From NCBI GenBank assembly GCA_030272585.1, contig BSYQ01000014.1, positions 1,860,001 through 1,924,000 of the forward strand: a stretch of 64,000 bases of DNA, given 5' to 3'. Below, one piece after another: positions 11,001 to 19,839 of the stretch (positions within the stretch are counted from its first letter, which is position 1; each line of letters starts with the position of its first letter). Under the pieces are notes generated by a model. It made no database searches, was not told the origin of the DNA, and worked only from the letters and a program-made list of their open reading frames with translations. The translations under genes and the position numbers were made by a program. The DNA comes from Bryopsis sp. KO-2023 (lineage: Eukaryota; Chlorophyta; Ulvophyceae; Bryopsidales; Bryopsidaceae).

Positions 11001-11053
11001 AGTAGAGCCAAGCCCCCAAAGGCCAGGATCCACCCTGTTCGCTCCGAAACCAT
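5042..11053 (-). CDS. Gag-Pol polyprotein, Ty3/gypsy type, single frame
   Basis: 2003-aa frame from the first ATG (the frame is open further up into the LTR). Seen in order: an N-terminal hydrophobic segment (about 7-26) and a second near 120-140; a gag-like region; a CCHC zinc knuckle (CQFCGRKGHWEAQC, about 311); an aspartic protease site VDSGSGC (about 395); a 550-residue acidic, Ser/Gln-rich spacer with internal repeats (about 600-1150); reverse transcriptase with the FVDDL active site (about 1331); RNase H with TDWSSSGWG, GELQAL and HTDSNSA (about 1470-1545); and integrase with an HHCC zinc finger (HKEGHW...CQTC), then a catalytic triad with 35 residues between the second Asp (LLCDG) and Glu (NGVVERRN). 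No chromodomain is evident at the C-terminus. No frameshift separates gag from pol, and no stop interrupts it. It copies the element RNA and integrates the DNA. Confidence 0.93.
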   Translation of the reverse strand: MVSERTGWILAFGGLALLAGMSLLLQRPPTISDQNAAPATPAGRAPATYPPSPPPFSTPHTPRTSPHELWQRLMWSIRHRHSHRALPSPSPNPAAAWDTLELVQLADRMHKLWGVLRGSNANLVGAGIASSLLLGYLLKFLDKGSAWLRRRRTETAMRREVLELGSAAPAASVSTEGSATLDRLRRLQQTEGETELEFLQRYFLMFLNTGQAAEVEEEEKAVRLLVARLPGRVLSRVVVETEFEKLTFSGLRELLDRMKRRTEYREAVLAEVKKDEEGKTEGKVEAKAEPNAGTKVLVADRPPTRTGETPLCQFCGRKGHWEAQCRTKRRAQVASVDDDAFGELLEAIQNEQSSSACHSVAAGTPAGDTVRKQLRVKLRLEGEQRGSNQLFEALVDSGSGCSIMPWKVCQRHGWGVAPPKGVLTLTGFNGSKENVRGTVTLDVKIGPWEGKEVFLVSENTSQIILGVPLLAHLSLTVDCARNCLWGKNGTSIPCHAVMKVGEKSGESERSVVRVLQDPHTKKGRRIRLVGKDGEFRLPLGSSLVLGPYTIKTVVLPFRITGPGLFSLMAIGQPQNLLHSVTTNSDGRVRLTLYNAQLEARMLTAKLCLVSFRVAEGTPVVIEEGGAEEGCVEQEEDGLLPHGLDLREKEEVEPEEEGCFGIEKKGDGGCLKVSFPPQEVESEEGGCSGIESQGDGGCKKVSFPPTNDCESQTGQLASAEQQLSPEGESRVLSTDVQNRDRPTISSDSGQQHLSSGDGCELQSLTTHNSEAVATENPTNCATLRKSQSTASLTELDVRSAMHYTLRDRIEGKDSENEGRTQTSNTDFECQPNSSDATGRFIRSDRERGGKNFDLQTSSSGAVHHLPKPDTQGGVQQSKFHTQAGNVATESPANSATLGTSQGTFSTPQQDQWRDLQRGGEGHTCGEHQGTQSALTPHSLTAHSTLLQDSKAVAPESPTDRESLGQIQSTVQSSQRAKGDCSPRGGIVGAVEKQNVGAVEKQNEGQTVTTESPTNSDILGKNQSSVSLLQEEKLLCSPRGGVGETVEQEHLDLWKYWEALRGKPPGRSFSEHTTSPYSQLSTIWEEVADDLLDNTTAVGTGEKLWTGHTAMVQTTQEQPACTPETQSETEDTGSVEYWRREFPNVIRDDLSRDAKATATPLRVCHREVKWRVPFHRIPLHNTGIRYYATDVAPKEIRKLLTSLQGQGVIRPLGVGERALFSPVLFLRKPNGKVRKTVDFRLLNSYSDAWKTSLLHVRDVLKSIPPEWDYFTVLDLEQGFFQVDVCDSLQPLFAFETGEGDYTYLRLPQGWNCSPGLFHSRIRSSIHGYPGRNFVDDLIIGGEGVEGHDRNLRRVLTRLDEMGLRINRAKAVVRQKEVTYLGYTVTKGSYGLRRYVDDQVRQLPEMRDVRDVRQFVGMLNVCRGVCPNFHNIIQPLLELPKGSNPKLMQQLVAEAWKSILTNNVKLGNSDSGEYNLFTDWSSSGWGYVLFRGTPSEGCIVSLNSRKCGDKGGEKVSSYLGELQALIWALKSVSQVVAGGQLTLHTDSNSAVQRITKLAPKEVVEDIRVVRLLAWLAENYPSPGRLRVQFLPGTSNPWADLLSRWYSRPTQTQGQVCALEPQEMQISKNTSMESGGSNRSTEQVLEQAEAMDSKESDSGRSGMSGNTELGHAYTGGSRGEELGKIADRKELSRDQLERLHKEGHWSPQKLLWLCAQHGWKANRGDLEEIQRYCQTCQRVAPKKEKELLRGAGHLTHPGQTVGMDIIGPLPSGRSGHNHIVVVVDHLSRDSMVWKTKEVKGKQVRECLGEWIATHGSPDNLLCDGAAYFHSKDMRAWYKDHHIQVWRTPPYHHRANGVVERRNRALISKIRVLLLDHGGCWDDWLQKANWMVCNMVNRTTGWPPCKVWTLSSKEWNRIQQRLKESREKVNAQKKLSDWNHFLGEEVLLYDSARAEKKDQKFSASWKGPYKIVELISPSRVRIEEINGKLRRGRKPFLEVHKSQIRHFF
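11037..11052 (-). other. Putative tRNA primer-binding site
   Basis: Directly after the 5' LTR the minus strand reads TGGTTTCGGAGC, beginning with the TGG expected of a site complementary to a tRNA 3' CCA end. I could not match it to a specific tRNA by eye. The site lies inside the reading frame. Confidence 0.5.
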
Positions 11054-11379
11054 GTTGTTACTGGAAGAACGAGCCTTCCGCAAAAAAAGTCTTACAACAA
11101 AAAGACAACCCCGAACTCCCGTTCACAGACTTTCCTTCCCGACTCACTCAACTCTCACACTTCCTCCACTGACTCATACCTCGTACTTCTAACGTAAAAC
11201 CCCTACTGCCATGGGGCCTCTCACCCGCACTGACCAGTCGATTCAACACATTTGACATCGCTCTCAGAGTCAAATCGTGTGGTAGTACTTTCATTAGAAA
11301 TGAGTGTCCGTTGTGTGGATTTGTTGATGTGACGCTCTTATGTCTGTCTTTCAGTACTTGTGTTCTACCCGGTCCAACA
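11053..11379 (-). repeat. 5' LTR
   Basis: 327 bp, TG...CA termini, the promoter-side LTR because the pol frame runs leftward from it. Its last base is also the A of the first ATG of the gag-pol frame. Confidence 0.95.
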
Positions 11380-11383
11380 CTTT

Positions 11384-12153
11384 TTAAAAAATGTGTGGGG
11401 TGGGGGGGTGGAATGGTCAATTTCTTCCTCTCTTTATTTTGGTAGGTTGGACAACCAAAAGAGGAAGAAAGAAAAAAAAGTCGAAGCATGGGACTGGGAG
11501 GGGGGCGGGGGGGTTGGGGGCATTGTAAACCGAAACAGAGAATGAAAACAATATGCTGCTGACGTGGGGGGGGGGGGGGGGCTGAGGAAGAAAATTGCTG
11601 TGCGTTTGTGCCATTTGTAGTCGGGCATTGCCTTGTAACGGGTTCTGTATCAATAGCTAGGCATGTCATTCTCTCTCTCTCCTTACGGTGTTTAAATCGA
11701 AGCCAACTCTTTTGTTATTTTCTTTATTTTCTACAGTCGGCCCATATATAAGCATATAGACACCAAACACGTTCTTTCTCCAGCAACTCTTTTTTCACAA
11801 AACAGATCCTGTCCCTTCATAACTCGTCCTATCTACGGATCTCTTGCAAAAATTAATAAAAATCCACTGGGGGCAATCTTCCCTTGCTGACACCGCCGGT
11901 TTCAGTTATAAAACTTCTATAGTGTCTCTGGAAGCGGGCGACGCTTGTATTGCACCAAACCACGAAACACAACGCCCCACTTTTAATACTTCGATCTTCT
12001 TCCTCCTCTCAAGTCTTTTGCATTTGCTTTTTTCTTACACTCACATGCGAAAGAAACGATCTGTTCATACTTTCACCAATTTGAAAAATATAGACCCCCC
12101 CCCGCTTCCCCTCAACATCCCCCCTAATTTTTGAATGCCACTGCATGCCCCCA
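11384..12153. other. Intergenic, no gene seen
   Basis: Between the retrotransposon and the end of the next minus-strand gene. It contains a G-run near 11567-11581 and purine-rich DNA, followed by AT-rich sequence. It probably holds the 3' UTR of the leftward gene that ends at 12154. No coding region is supported. Confidence 0.5.
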
Positions 12154-14866
12154 TCATCCTTCGAAGGCACCTCTCACTTTTTCCAACCCCAGTTTTCTGA
12201 CCAGACCTTTCACAAAGCGCTGGAGATCATTCATGCGCAGGTCCCTGCCAAACATCGACGAAACAAACGCTCTCCACTCCTCCTCATTGCAAGTTTTAGC
12301 CCATTCAGCCCACTCGCAGCCCACCCCATCGAAATCCTGCTCCACATTTTCCCCTCTCGATGCTCCTTCCATCCGAACTGGGCTTTTCCCCTCCAGAGGG
12401 GCCCTACAGCAAGTCCTGGCTGAGCACCCCACAACACCAAAGTTTCTCTTCCCTGAACAGGTGGCCAATGTCTGTTCTGAGTGAATCGAACTCTCCACCT
12501 TCCTCCTTTCACCATTGGCATTCGAACACACCCCAGCAGGGCCCTGAACAGCTGACTGCCCTTGATTGATGCCTCCATTTCCTCCAAACCCCTGACACAC
12601 ATCCTGATCATCTCTCGAGTCTGACTGACGCAAATTCAGGGGGTGCTTCCACTCCCCTGAGACGCATGTGCCCCCACAGTCATTTCCCATAGCATACAAT
12701 CCTGGTCCGAGTGGGGGGCTCCTCACAGTCGAAGCATCGCCCCCACATGATCTGCCAGCGTGACCCTCCGCCTTCTTTCCATTTTCATTTCCTGGTGCGT
12801 TCATGGCAGCTCCGCTTCCCCAGTCCAGATCACTCGGACGGCACCCCACGACAAAACCCCCCAACGGATCATTCCTACTTTCGACAAGAGCGCATGATTT
12901 GTTTCGAGGCTTAGACGGCGGGGGCGACCCATGACAGCCATCTCCGAAAAAGTCTTCCGCTTCTTCATCCCAGTCAAAACTGTTGAAATCGGAAGGGCTT
13001 GAACCCGGGTCAAGAAATCGCGCAAAAATGGATTCTGTGTCACCGGGGCCATGGAGGGCAGCTGTCTCGACAAATTCAAGGTTCCCGGATTCCCAATCGT
13101 CGAATTCCACAGAGCCGCTGGTCAGAAATTCTCGAGGGGCTAATTCATGTGCGGGTCTACTGCAGTCTTCTCGGATGGGCCAATTCGATTCGCTCAACAC
13201 AGGTTTCCTGGACACACATAGAAGACAGAACCATCACTTGGATGCCTCTTCTCGTAATTTTTTCCACGAAAGCTCAGCAGAGTGAAAATCATTTCTGGAC
13301 CGATTCCTACACACAGGGTGGTCAACAGTGGAATAACCAACCACAGAGGAAAACTAAAACGACTTGTCGGGACACCGACCCTCCTCCACTTTCAATATCA
13401 CCACCACCACCTTTTTAACAGAAAGAATAAAAACAACACTTTCAAGAATCCGAATCGAATGGACAAAAAACAACAACATAAACCAATCGAAATCATGCAT
13501 TACCTCTTTCCCCCGCCATCCGTTTTTTTCCACACATGATACAGCACCCTGCGAGAATCCATGCGGTGGCCAAAGGAAGCCCATGCATCCTGTTTTTCCA
13601 GACACGATTCCTCGCCCCTATTGATCCGGCATGGAAGAACGAACGGTCTGGAGTAGGGGTAACTCCCATCGATTTCAGGATGCACCTTTTCGATGGAAAT
13701 CACATGCGATTCGGGATGCTGAGGTGGGGCCAGATGGGGTTTGAAATGAAGGGAGGGTTTTGATTTTGGGCCGAGACTCGGCTGTTTTTGAACGGCGAGG
13801 GGGACGCGCAGCGGAAAATCGACGGCCTCCACTGGCATGACTCTCATGATTTGAAACTGGCAGGCCAACCGACACACAGCACATCATTTTCAAACGAACA
13901 TACAGCAAGGATTTGTGTTTCAAATATGTATTACTAATTTATATTTCAAAATCGAATAGGCGAATCCTCCAGCAAATCGGCACAGATTTTTTTTTTTAAG
14001 CAGACTTTTTTTGTTCTTTTTTTTTTGCAAGGATTAAGTACCATTCGTTTTTTCTTTTTTTCTTTTTTTTGCAGACAAACGGCATCATACCTCCAGTCGA
14101 TTTCCTGAGTTGCATTTCCACACCCAGTCTTTTTTCCCCCATTTCACAATCTTGGGTTCTTTGCCAGCGACCCTCAAAACTTGCCACGAATCGCAGTACT
14201 GATGCTCCCCATCGACCGAGTTCTTTAGAAAATCCGACTGAATATTTGGGTCCGGAGTTTCTAAGTCAGACATACATTCTCTGATGACCACCGTATCATT
14301 GCAGCACTCAGCAACTGCCAAATTACCCACCACCTTTCGTTCAAAGGGAACGAAAAACACTGTGTAAGTTACTGTGGCTTTTTTTTCAAAATTTGAACAT
14401 TTCTTGCAACTGGGCTGGTTCGGAGCATGAATTCAACATGTGCTAATTAACCACAGATGTGGTCGGCATTTCCCCAAACAAGGGGCAAATTTGGATGATC
14501 AATATTCTCTTTTTCCATGAAACCAGAATCAGGGGTGTCAGAAACTTAATCCTCAGCAAAAAAAAGAAATACCCCCCCAAACGTCAAACTTTTTGAACAA
14601 ACCTCTGACCCTAAAAAATGGAGTTGATCGATTTCCAACATTGTTGAGTAGAAAGAAAGGATTCATGTTTTTTTTTCTGAAGAGCAATTGCTAGCATTCC
14701 GAAACACTCTGCACAAGAAAACCCCGAAACTGACCTTTTCGAGCAGTTCGTTTTCGGCCAGAGGTTCTCCACGCTTGATTCTCACGAGGTTACCCGCTTC
14801 CGAAACGTTCGTTTCGCAATCCAAAATGGCGGCATACCGTTCATCCGAGTAGCATTGGAAATCCAT
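12154..14866 (-). CDS. Uncharacterised 620-aa protein, four exons
   Basis: I do not recognise this protein. Model: exons 14866-14735, 14414-14091, 13856-13504 and 13207-12154. All GT-AG and phases agree (0, 0, 2). The start MDFQCYSDERYAAIL is the first ATG. Exon 2 begins PSCKKCSNFEKKATVTYTVF, giving a CxxC pair, and is rich in beta-type alternation. The middle is Pro/Lys-rich. Exon 4 is long and mostly disordered, with an acidic patch (DWDEEAEDFFGDG) and many Gly/Ser/Cys residues. The C-terminus is a helical block (EEEWRAFVSSMFGRDL...). There is no signal peptide or TM segment, so it is probably cytosolic or nuclear. The acceptor of exon 2 lacks a strong pyrimidine tract and is the weakest joint. 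Confidence 0.6.
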
Positions 14867-16076
14867 AGCTAGGGGACACCCGACTCTGGGGTTTGAGGCA
14901 AGCTCAAATTCATGTGAATTGAATCATTCTCCTGTTATGTGGGGGTTGTGGACATTAATTTCGCGTATGTCGGACTGGAAAGCATGCATCTGGAAAATTG
15001 ATTTGGAGATGGACAAGGTGCGCTGACCGATGTTCCACGTAATGTTGATTGATTGGATGACCGATGTTGGCACTTGCTGAAGTCTAAATTTCGATCAGGC
15101 CTTGAAAAGAATTGAAGCACGGATTCGTTTGTTTGATAATTTTTGTTTTGAAACAAAAGTCGTAATGGCTTGTGTCACCTCTGCAAATATTTTTGCGAAG
15201 AAAAAACGTGCGAAAGGGCAGATTCTGATATAACTTCGCCGTCTGCATGCTGCAAAATAAACAAACGGCTCTTTAAATCGCACGATTAAAATTGCACCTT
15301 TCACAGTTCGTGTTTGACGTGTGTGGAACATCACATAATTGTTCTGCACTTGACGATTACGTGATGTAGTGGATTGTATTGGGCTGCATCGAGGCGGTAC
15401 ATGAAACAGGTTGGTTGGTCGTTCTAGAATCTAGACTGTAGGTGGAGGCGAGCTGTGGAAGATGTGGATCAGAATGCAGCAGTCTGCAGTTGTGGCTAAA
15501 CCTAAACACACAGGGAGTGACTGCCTTGGTTTCATTCAGAGGATAGGTCTATGGTTGTCATTTGTGCAAGAACATAACCTTTTCCTGGAGTCTAAGTCCC
15601 AGTTGATCTTTAGGCCTAAAACTGGAACCTGGAAGCCCACAGCCATTAGCCCCTGTCTAGAATTTAATTCACGTGGAAGAGATCCTTGCCCTTGCAACTC
15701 CCCTTCAGCACGAATTACACCAAGATTTCCTTGCGATGTTTCGATGGGAAGCCAGCATCCGTCTGGGCACTGAACACTAATTCGAACCAGTCACTCCCTC
15801 GTCTTGATTTTTGGTTTGGTTTGGTTTGGTTTGGTTTGATTCGAATCACCTGCCCTCCGCGTGAGAGGCTGAGAATCTCAAATCTCAAATACATGGAAGT
15901 AACCACGAGCACCAGAACGAGGAAAAACAGCACGAGACGTCGCGGCGGTCGAAGAACCGGCCAGCCCTAGAGACTGCTTTCACAACAGTGGGGCGCCACG
16001 CCGTCTTTTCTGAAAGAAATAGACACAGAACGAGAAAGTCCAGTGTGCAGTTTTCGCAGCAGAGAGAGAGAGAGAC
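14867..16076. other. Intergenic region between divergent genes
   Basis: Separates the leftward unknown gene from the rightward first Pmp/TM gene, so it should hold both promoters. No convincing coding frame. A TTTGG microsatellite lies at 15808-15838, and an AG tract (GAGAGAGAGA) sits just upstream of the 16077 ATG. Confidence 0.5.
15808..15838 (+). repeat. (TTTGG)n microsatellite, about six units
   Basis: Six near-perfect tandem TTTGG units directly visible, AT-rich at the ends. Too short to suggest a telomere remnant. Confidence 0.85.
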
Positions 16077-19000
16077 ATGCAAGGAAATAGGCATGGAAGT
16101 TTATTCTTGCATCTGCTGCTCGCTGCGGTCTTTGTCGCACTCCGCTTGGGCGCCGTCGGTGAGGCTAAGCTGAGCTACTGATTGGTTTGTTAGGGCAAGG
16201 TCTAGAGAACCTCTCGTCACTTGCAGGTTTTTTGATCACTTTGAACGTCTGCGAGAAAGATCTTGAGTGTCGCTGGGTGCACTTCCCCTGCGGTTTCTGC
16301 GGTTGAGGGGGCTTCTAGGTGCCGGTCTGCAAAGTGTGAAAAGTGTGAGAAGTGTGAGAGCGAAGTCTCCTATGCAAGTCATGGATTTCTCCTCTTCAAC
16401 ACTAATTGCCCTCACTCTTTATCCAGATCGTTGTATCACACATGCAAGGATATGGTTTCACCACATTTTTCTGAAAGAATGACCGGTCACTCATCTCCAG
16501 AAGTGTGACCAGGTGCATTCAATGAAACTTTGAATTCATTAGAAACTGTCGGATTCCTTGAAGCCATCTCCAGCAAACCCCTCGGACATGTTGATCCGTT
16601 GCATTGACATCTGTTGTTCTTTTGGCATTGTTTCAGGTGGCCAGAATTGTGATGCAATTTTTGAGGGGAGGGGCTTTTCGGTGACCCAAGCAGCATTAGA
16701 TGAAGTCAAAGACGATTTTCAGAAGCTTGTGGACTGTGTGCCCGACCAGGGAAAACTTTCAATCGAACCAGGACTGAACATCAAACCCAGCACCACGGTA
16801 GTGGTTAAAAATGCCATCGAAGTGACATCCACGGGGAAGGGGGAAAAGCGTCCAGTGCTTACTTGTCCTGATGTAGGGGAGCCATTGTTTGAAATCAGGT
16901 GCTGCTGAGTTCTTCTTTTGCCGAACAAATGGACAGCTTATCGTTAACTCAATTGATGTCACGGCTCCTCAATATGTGCGTTGGATAGACTGATTTTCCC
17001 CCCGATTCTATAGGTTCTGGCATGTCTTGTAGTGTTCTGGGTTGGATTGATGGGGTTCCATTGAAATAGAGCTTAATTCACCCAGATTCAAATCCTGATA
17101 AAATCGTGTGTGGATTTGTTTGGTTCCAGTTCTACAGGAGTGGAGCTGAAGAACTTCGTTGTGTCAGATTGCATGACTGACTCTAATGTCACGTCAGCCA
17201 TCGTGGTCGACATAGAAAAAGACGAGGATAACGAAACCACATCCTTGGAGATCACTGGAGTGGATTTTGTCGACAACACCAACCTGAATGGAACGGCCAG
17301 CATTTTCATTAAATCTGTCGAATCCCTGTCATTGACCAGAGTTGCGTTTTCTGCAAATCTGGGGGCACATGGCGGGGGGGTGTTTTTGGATTCACCCGGA
17401 ATGGAGGTGAAAGTGAAGGATTGCGTGTTTGAGGAGAACCAGTCAATCTATTTTGGCGATACGATGGAGGGGAGGGGGGCCGCTTTGTTTCAAAACATGT
17501 CGGCATTCGTCACAGTCACCGGATCGAGGTTTTTGAATAATTATGCCGAGAATGCGGGAGGGGCCATGTACATTTTGGTGAGTGGTGCTTTCAAGGATGG
17601 CCTGTGCTTGCAGTGTTTTTTTTTGTGTGTGTGTTTTATCCGACACAGGGACATTTTGATATGTTTTGATATATTTTATTGCACAACCAAAAATAGGAGT
17701 GAAAAGAGGACCAGAATTTGAAGATGTTGATTAAAGAAAAACGTTGGTGAAAAAAACACTGTTAAATTTTCTCAAAGCAAGATGTGGTCATGCAAAATTT
17801 TTGTTTCACCTTGTTGCTTTTTTATATATATACATTAAAAATGACTATTTTTTTTTTTTTGCAGGGAGAGCCGCCGGCTAGTACATTGACCATAACGAAC
17901 ACTGAATTTTTCAACAACACAGCGGGAGCATTGAAAGCTGAAGTCGACAAAGACGGCGGGGCGATTTGGGCAAAAGGCCCCACATTCGAATTGAACATCA
18001 AAAACTGCACAATGGTGGAAAACAAAGCCACAGGTCAAGGGGGGGTGATTTTTTTGCTTACATCCCGACGACAAGGCCAGATCAAAACAGAAATTGAGGA
18101 CACGGTTTTTGAGAAAAACATTGCATTTGTCGGAGGGGCGATATGGGCACGGGTAATCAACTTACTTTTTTTTTGCTGATTCTTAACTCCTGCATGATTA
18201 ATTGTTATTAGTACTGGACTGTTTATATATATATACCCCTAAGTATGTTTGTAAAAGATAGCTTTTTTTGTCTAAATGATCAGAATGAGAACAAATCAGC
18301 AGTTGTGAAATTCTTTAGCAGAATTGGATGGACCTGAGTGAACAAAGGAATTCTCATTTTTTTAGCTTTTTTTTTTTTTTTAATGAATGTTTCTAAAAAA
18401 TAAAAACAAAAACAATATTTTTTATTTTTTTTTCAAATTGAAAGCCAAAAATTTCCACTCTGTGACTCAATCTAAAAAGACATCACCAAAGGGGCATGGG
18501 GTGTCGACCCAATTTTTAGCCTTGTTTTTATTTTAATTTTTGTCATGAAGGCGGCCATTCAATGGAGACTGGGCCTCTCGATTTCCAACAGCCAGTTTTT
18601 GAGCAATGAAGCCCTGCTGCAATTCGTTGAGCCAGGGAGCATTTTCGAGAACGCCGCTCAATTTCCTTTCATCGATCCCGGCCAGGGGGGTGCCATCACA
18701 TGCATTGGAATCTCCGTCGACTTCATTTCCAAAGGAAATCGGTTTGAAAAAAACACAGCCATCGGCCTGGGGGGCGTGGATCAAAGGGGGGCCAAGGGAG
18801 GGGCCATCCTCATAGCAGACGCGGAAAACGTCACCATAACGAACAACGTTTTCAAGAAGAATTCAGCCGTAAACCTGGACACATTAGGGGAGGAGGCGTC
18901 AGGGGGCGCCATTCACTTGACGGTGAGTAAACCTTTCCCCAACTATTGCCAAATCGACGGTCTGAACATCGAAAACTCAGTGATACGCCCACATCTCTGA

Positions 19001-19799
19001 GAGGATCCCCATGACTGGGATGAATTTCCAGAACCCGTGATTTGATGGAGTGTTTTCGTTTGGTTTAGGCGGTGGGGATTGAGACGGCCAGAGTTTCAGA
19101 CAGTCCTCCAGGAAGCCCATGCGAACTCCAGTGCAATGCTGATAGTGATGTCCCCACTCTGGGGATCTCGAATGCAAAGGCTGGCTGTGGAGTTTTGGAC
19201 AGTGGCAATCAGTTTCGAACCTGTGTGTTGACCAACGTGACGGAATGTGAGGGGGTTATTCCAGATGAAAACCTTGTCGACTTCAAAGACAGGCCAGAAT
19301 TTGGAGCTCGGTGCAAGGTGTGTGTGATTTTCCTGGGTCAAATTTGGCGCTTTTTCTGTTATTCATGAAGGATGCAACCAAGAAAACAATTTCCCCTAAA
19401 AATGTCCTTCTTTTTGAAAATTATTGATAGTTTTCGAGGGGTTTTTTGTGTCCTCACTCTTTTCCCTGCAGATCATTGTGATCAACTCAAACGTGAGGCT
19501 GTCAGACACCAAATTCGTGGAAAACACCGCAGACGGCTTCGGAGGAGCTGTTTTTGCCACAGAGGAGGGAAACACCCTGACGCTGGGGAAAGGGGTGGAG
19601 TTCTTGAGAAACACAGCAAGAAACTCGAGAGGAGGGGCCTTGGCCATATCGGAGGGAGCAACCCTAGTCGCTGAGGAAGGGATGATAGTCAAAGACAACG
19701 TAGCGGGGCTTGATGGTGGGGGTATCGTTCTGCAGGTGAGAATTGACTGCCCTTTTCCTAGAGGTGTTACAATTTTGGGCCTCAACTGGACTGCAAGGT

Positions 19800-19839
<40 letters not shown>

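Larger units (their letters stand above)
4514..11379 (-). mobile_element. Complete Ty3/gypsy-type LTR retrotransposon
   Basis: A 6866-bp element bounded by two 327-bp direct repeats that begin TGTTGTTACTGG and end GGTCCAACA. The flanks repeat the 4-bp target duplication CTTT (4510-4513 and 11380-11383). The LTRs differ at a single base (T at 4670, C at 11209), so insertion is recent. One intact reading frame on the minus strand carries zinc knuckle, protease, RT, RNase H and integrase in the Ty3/gypsy order. The element lies between the transporter and an unknown gene and does not interrupt either. Everything needed for retrotransposition appears present, so it may still be active; that last point is inference. 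Confidence 0.95.

Noticed and set aside
9402-11033. Additional plus-strand and alternate minus-strand frames across the retrotransposon
   Set aside because: All are shadows of the gag-pol frame, which alone has zinc knuckle, protease, RT, RNase H and integrase motifs.
15808-15838. TTTGG array as interstitial telomere
   Set aside because: Only about six units, lying between ordinary genes with no subtelomeric repeats around.
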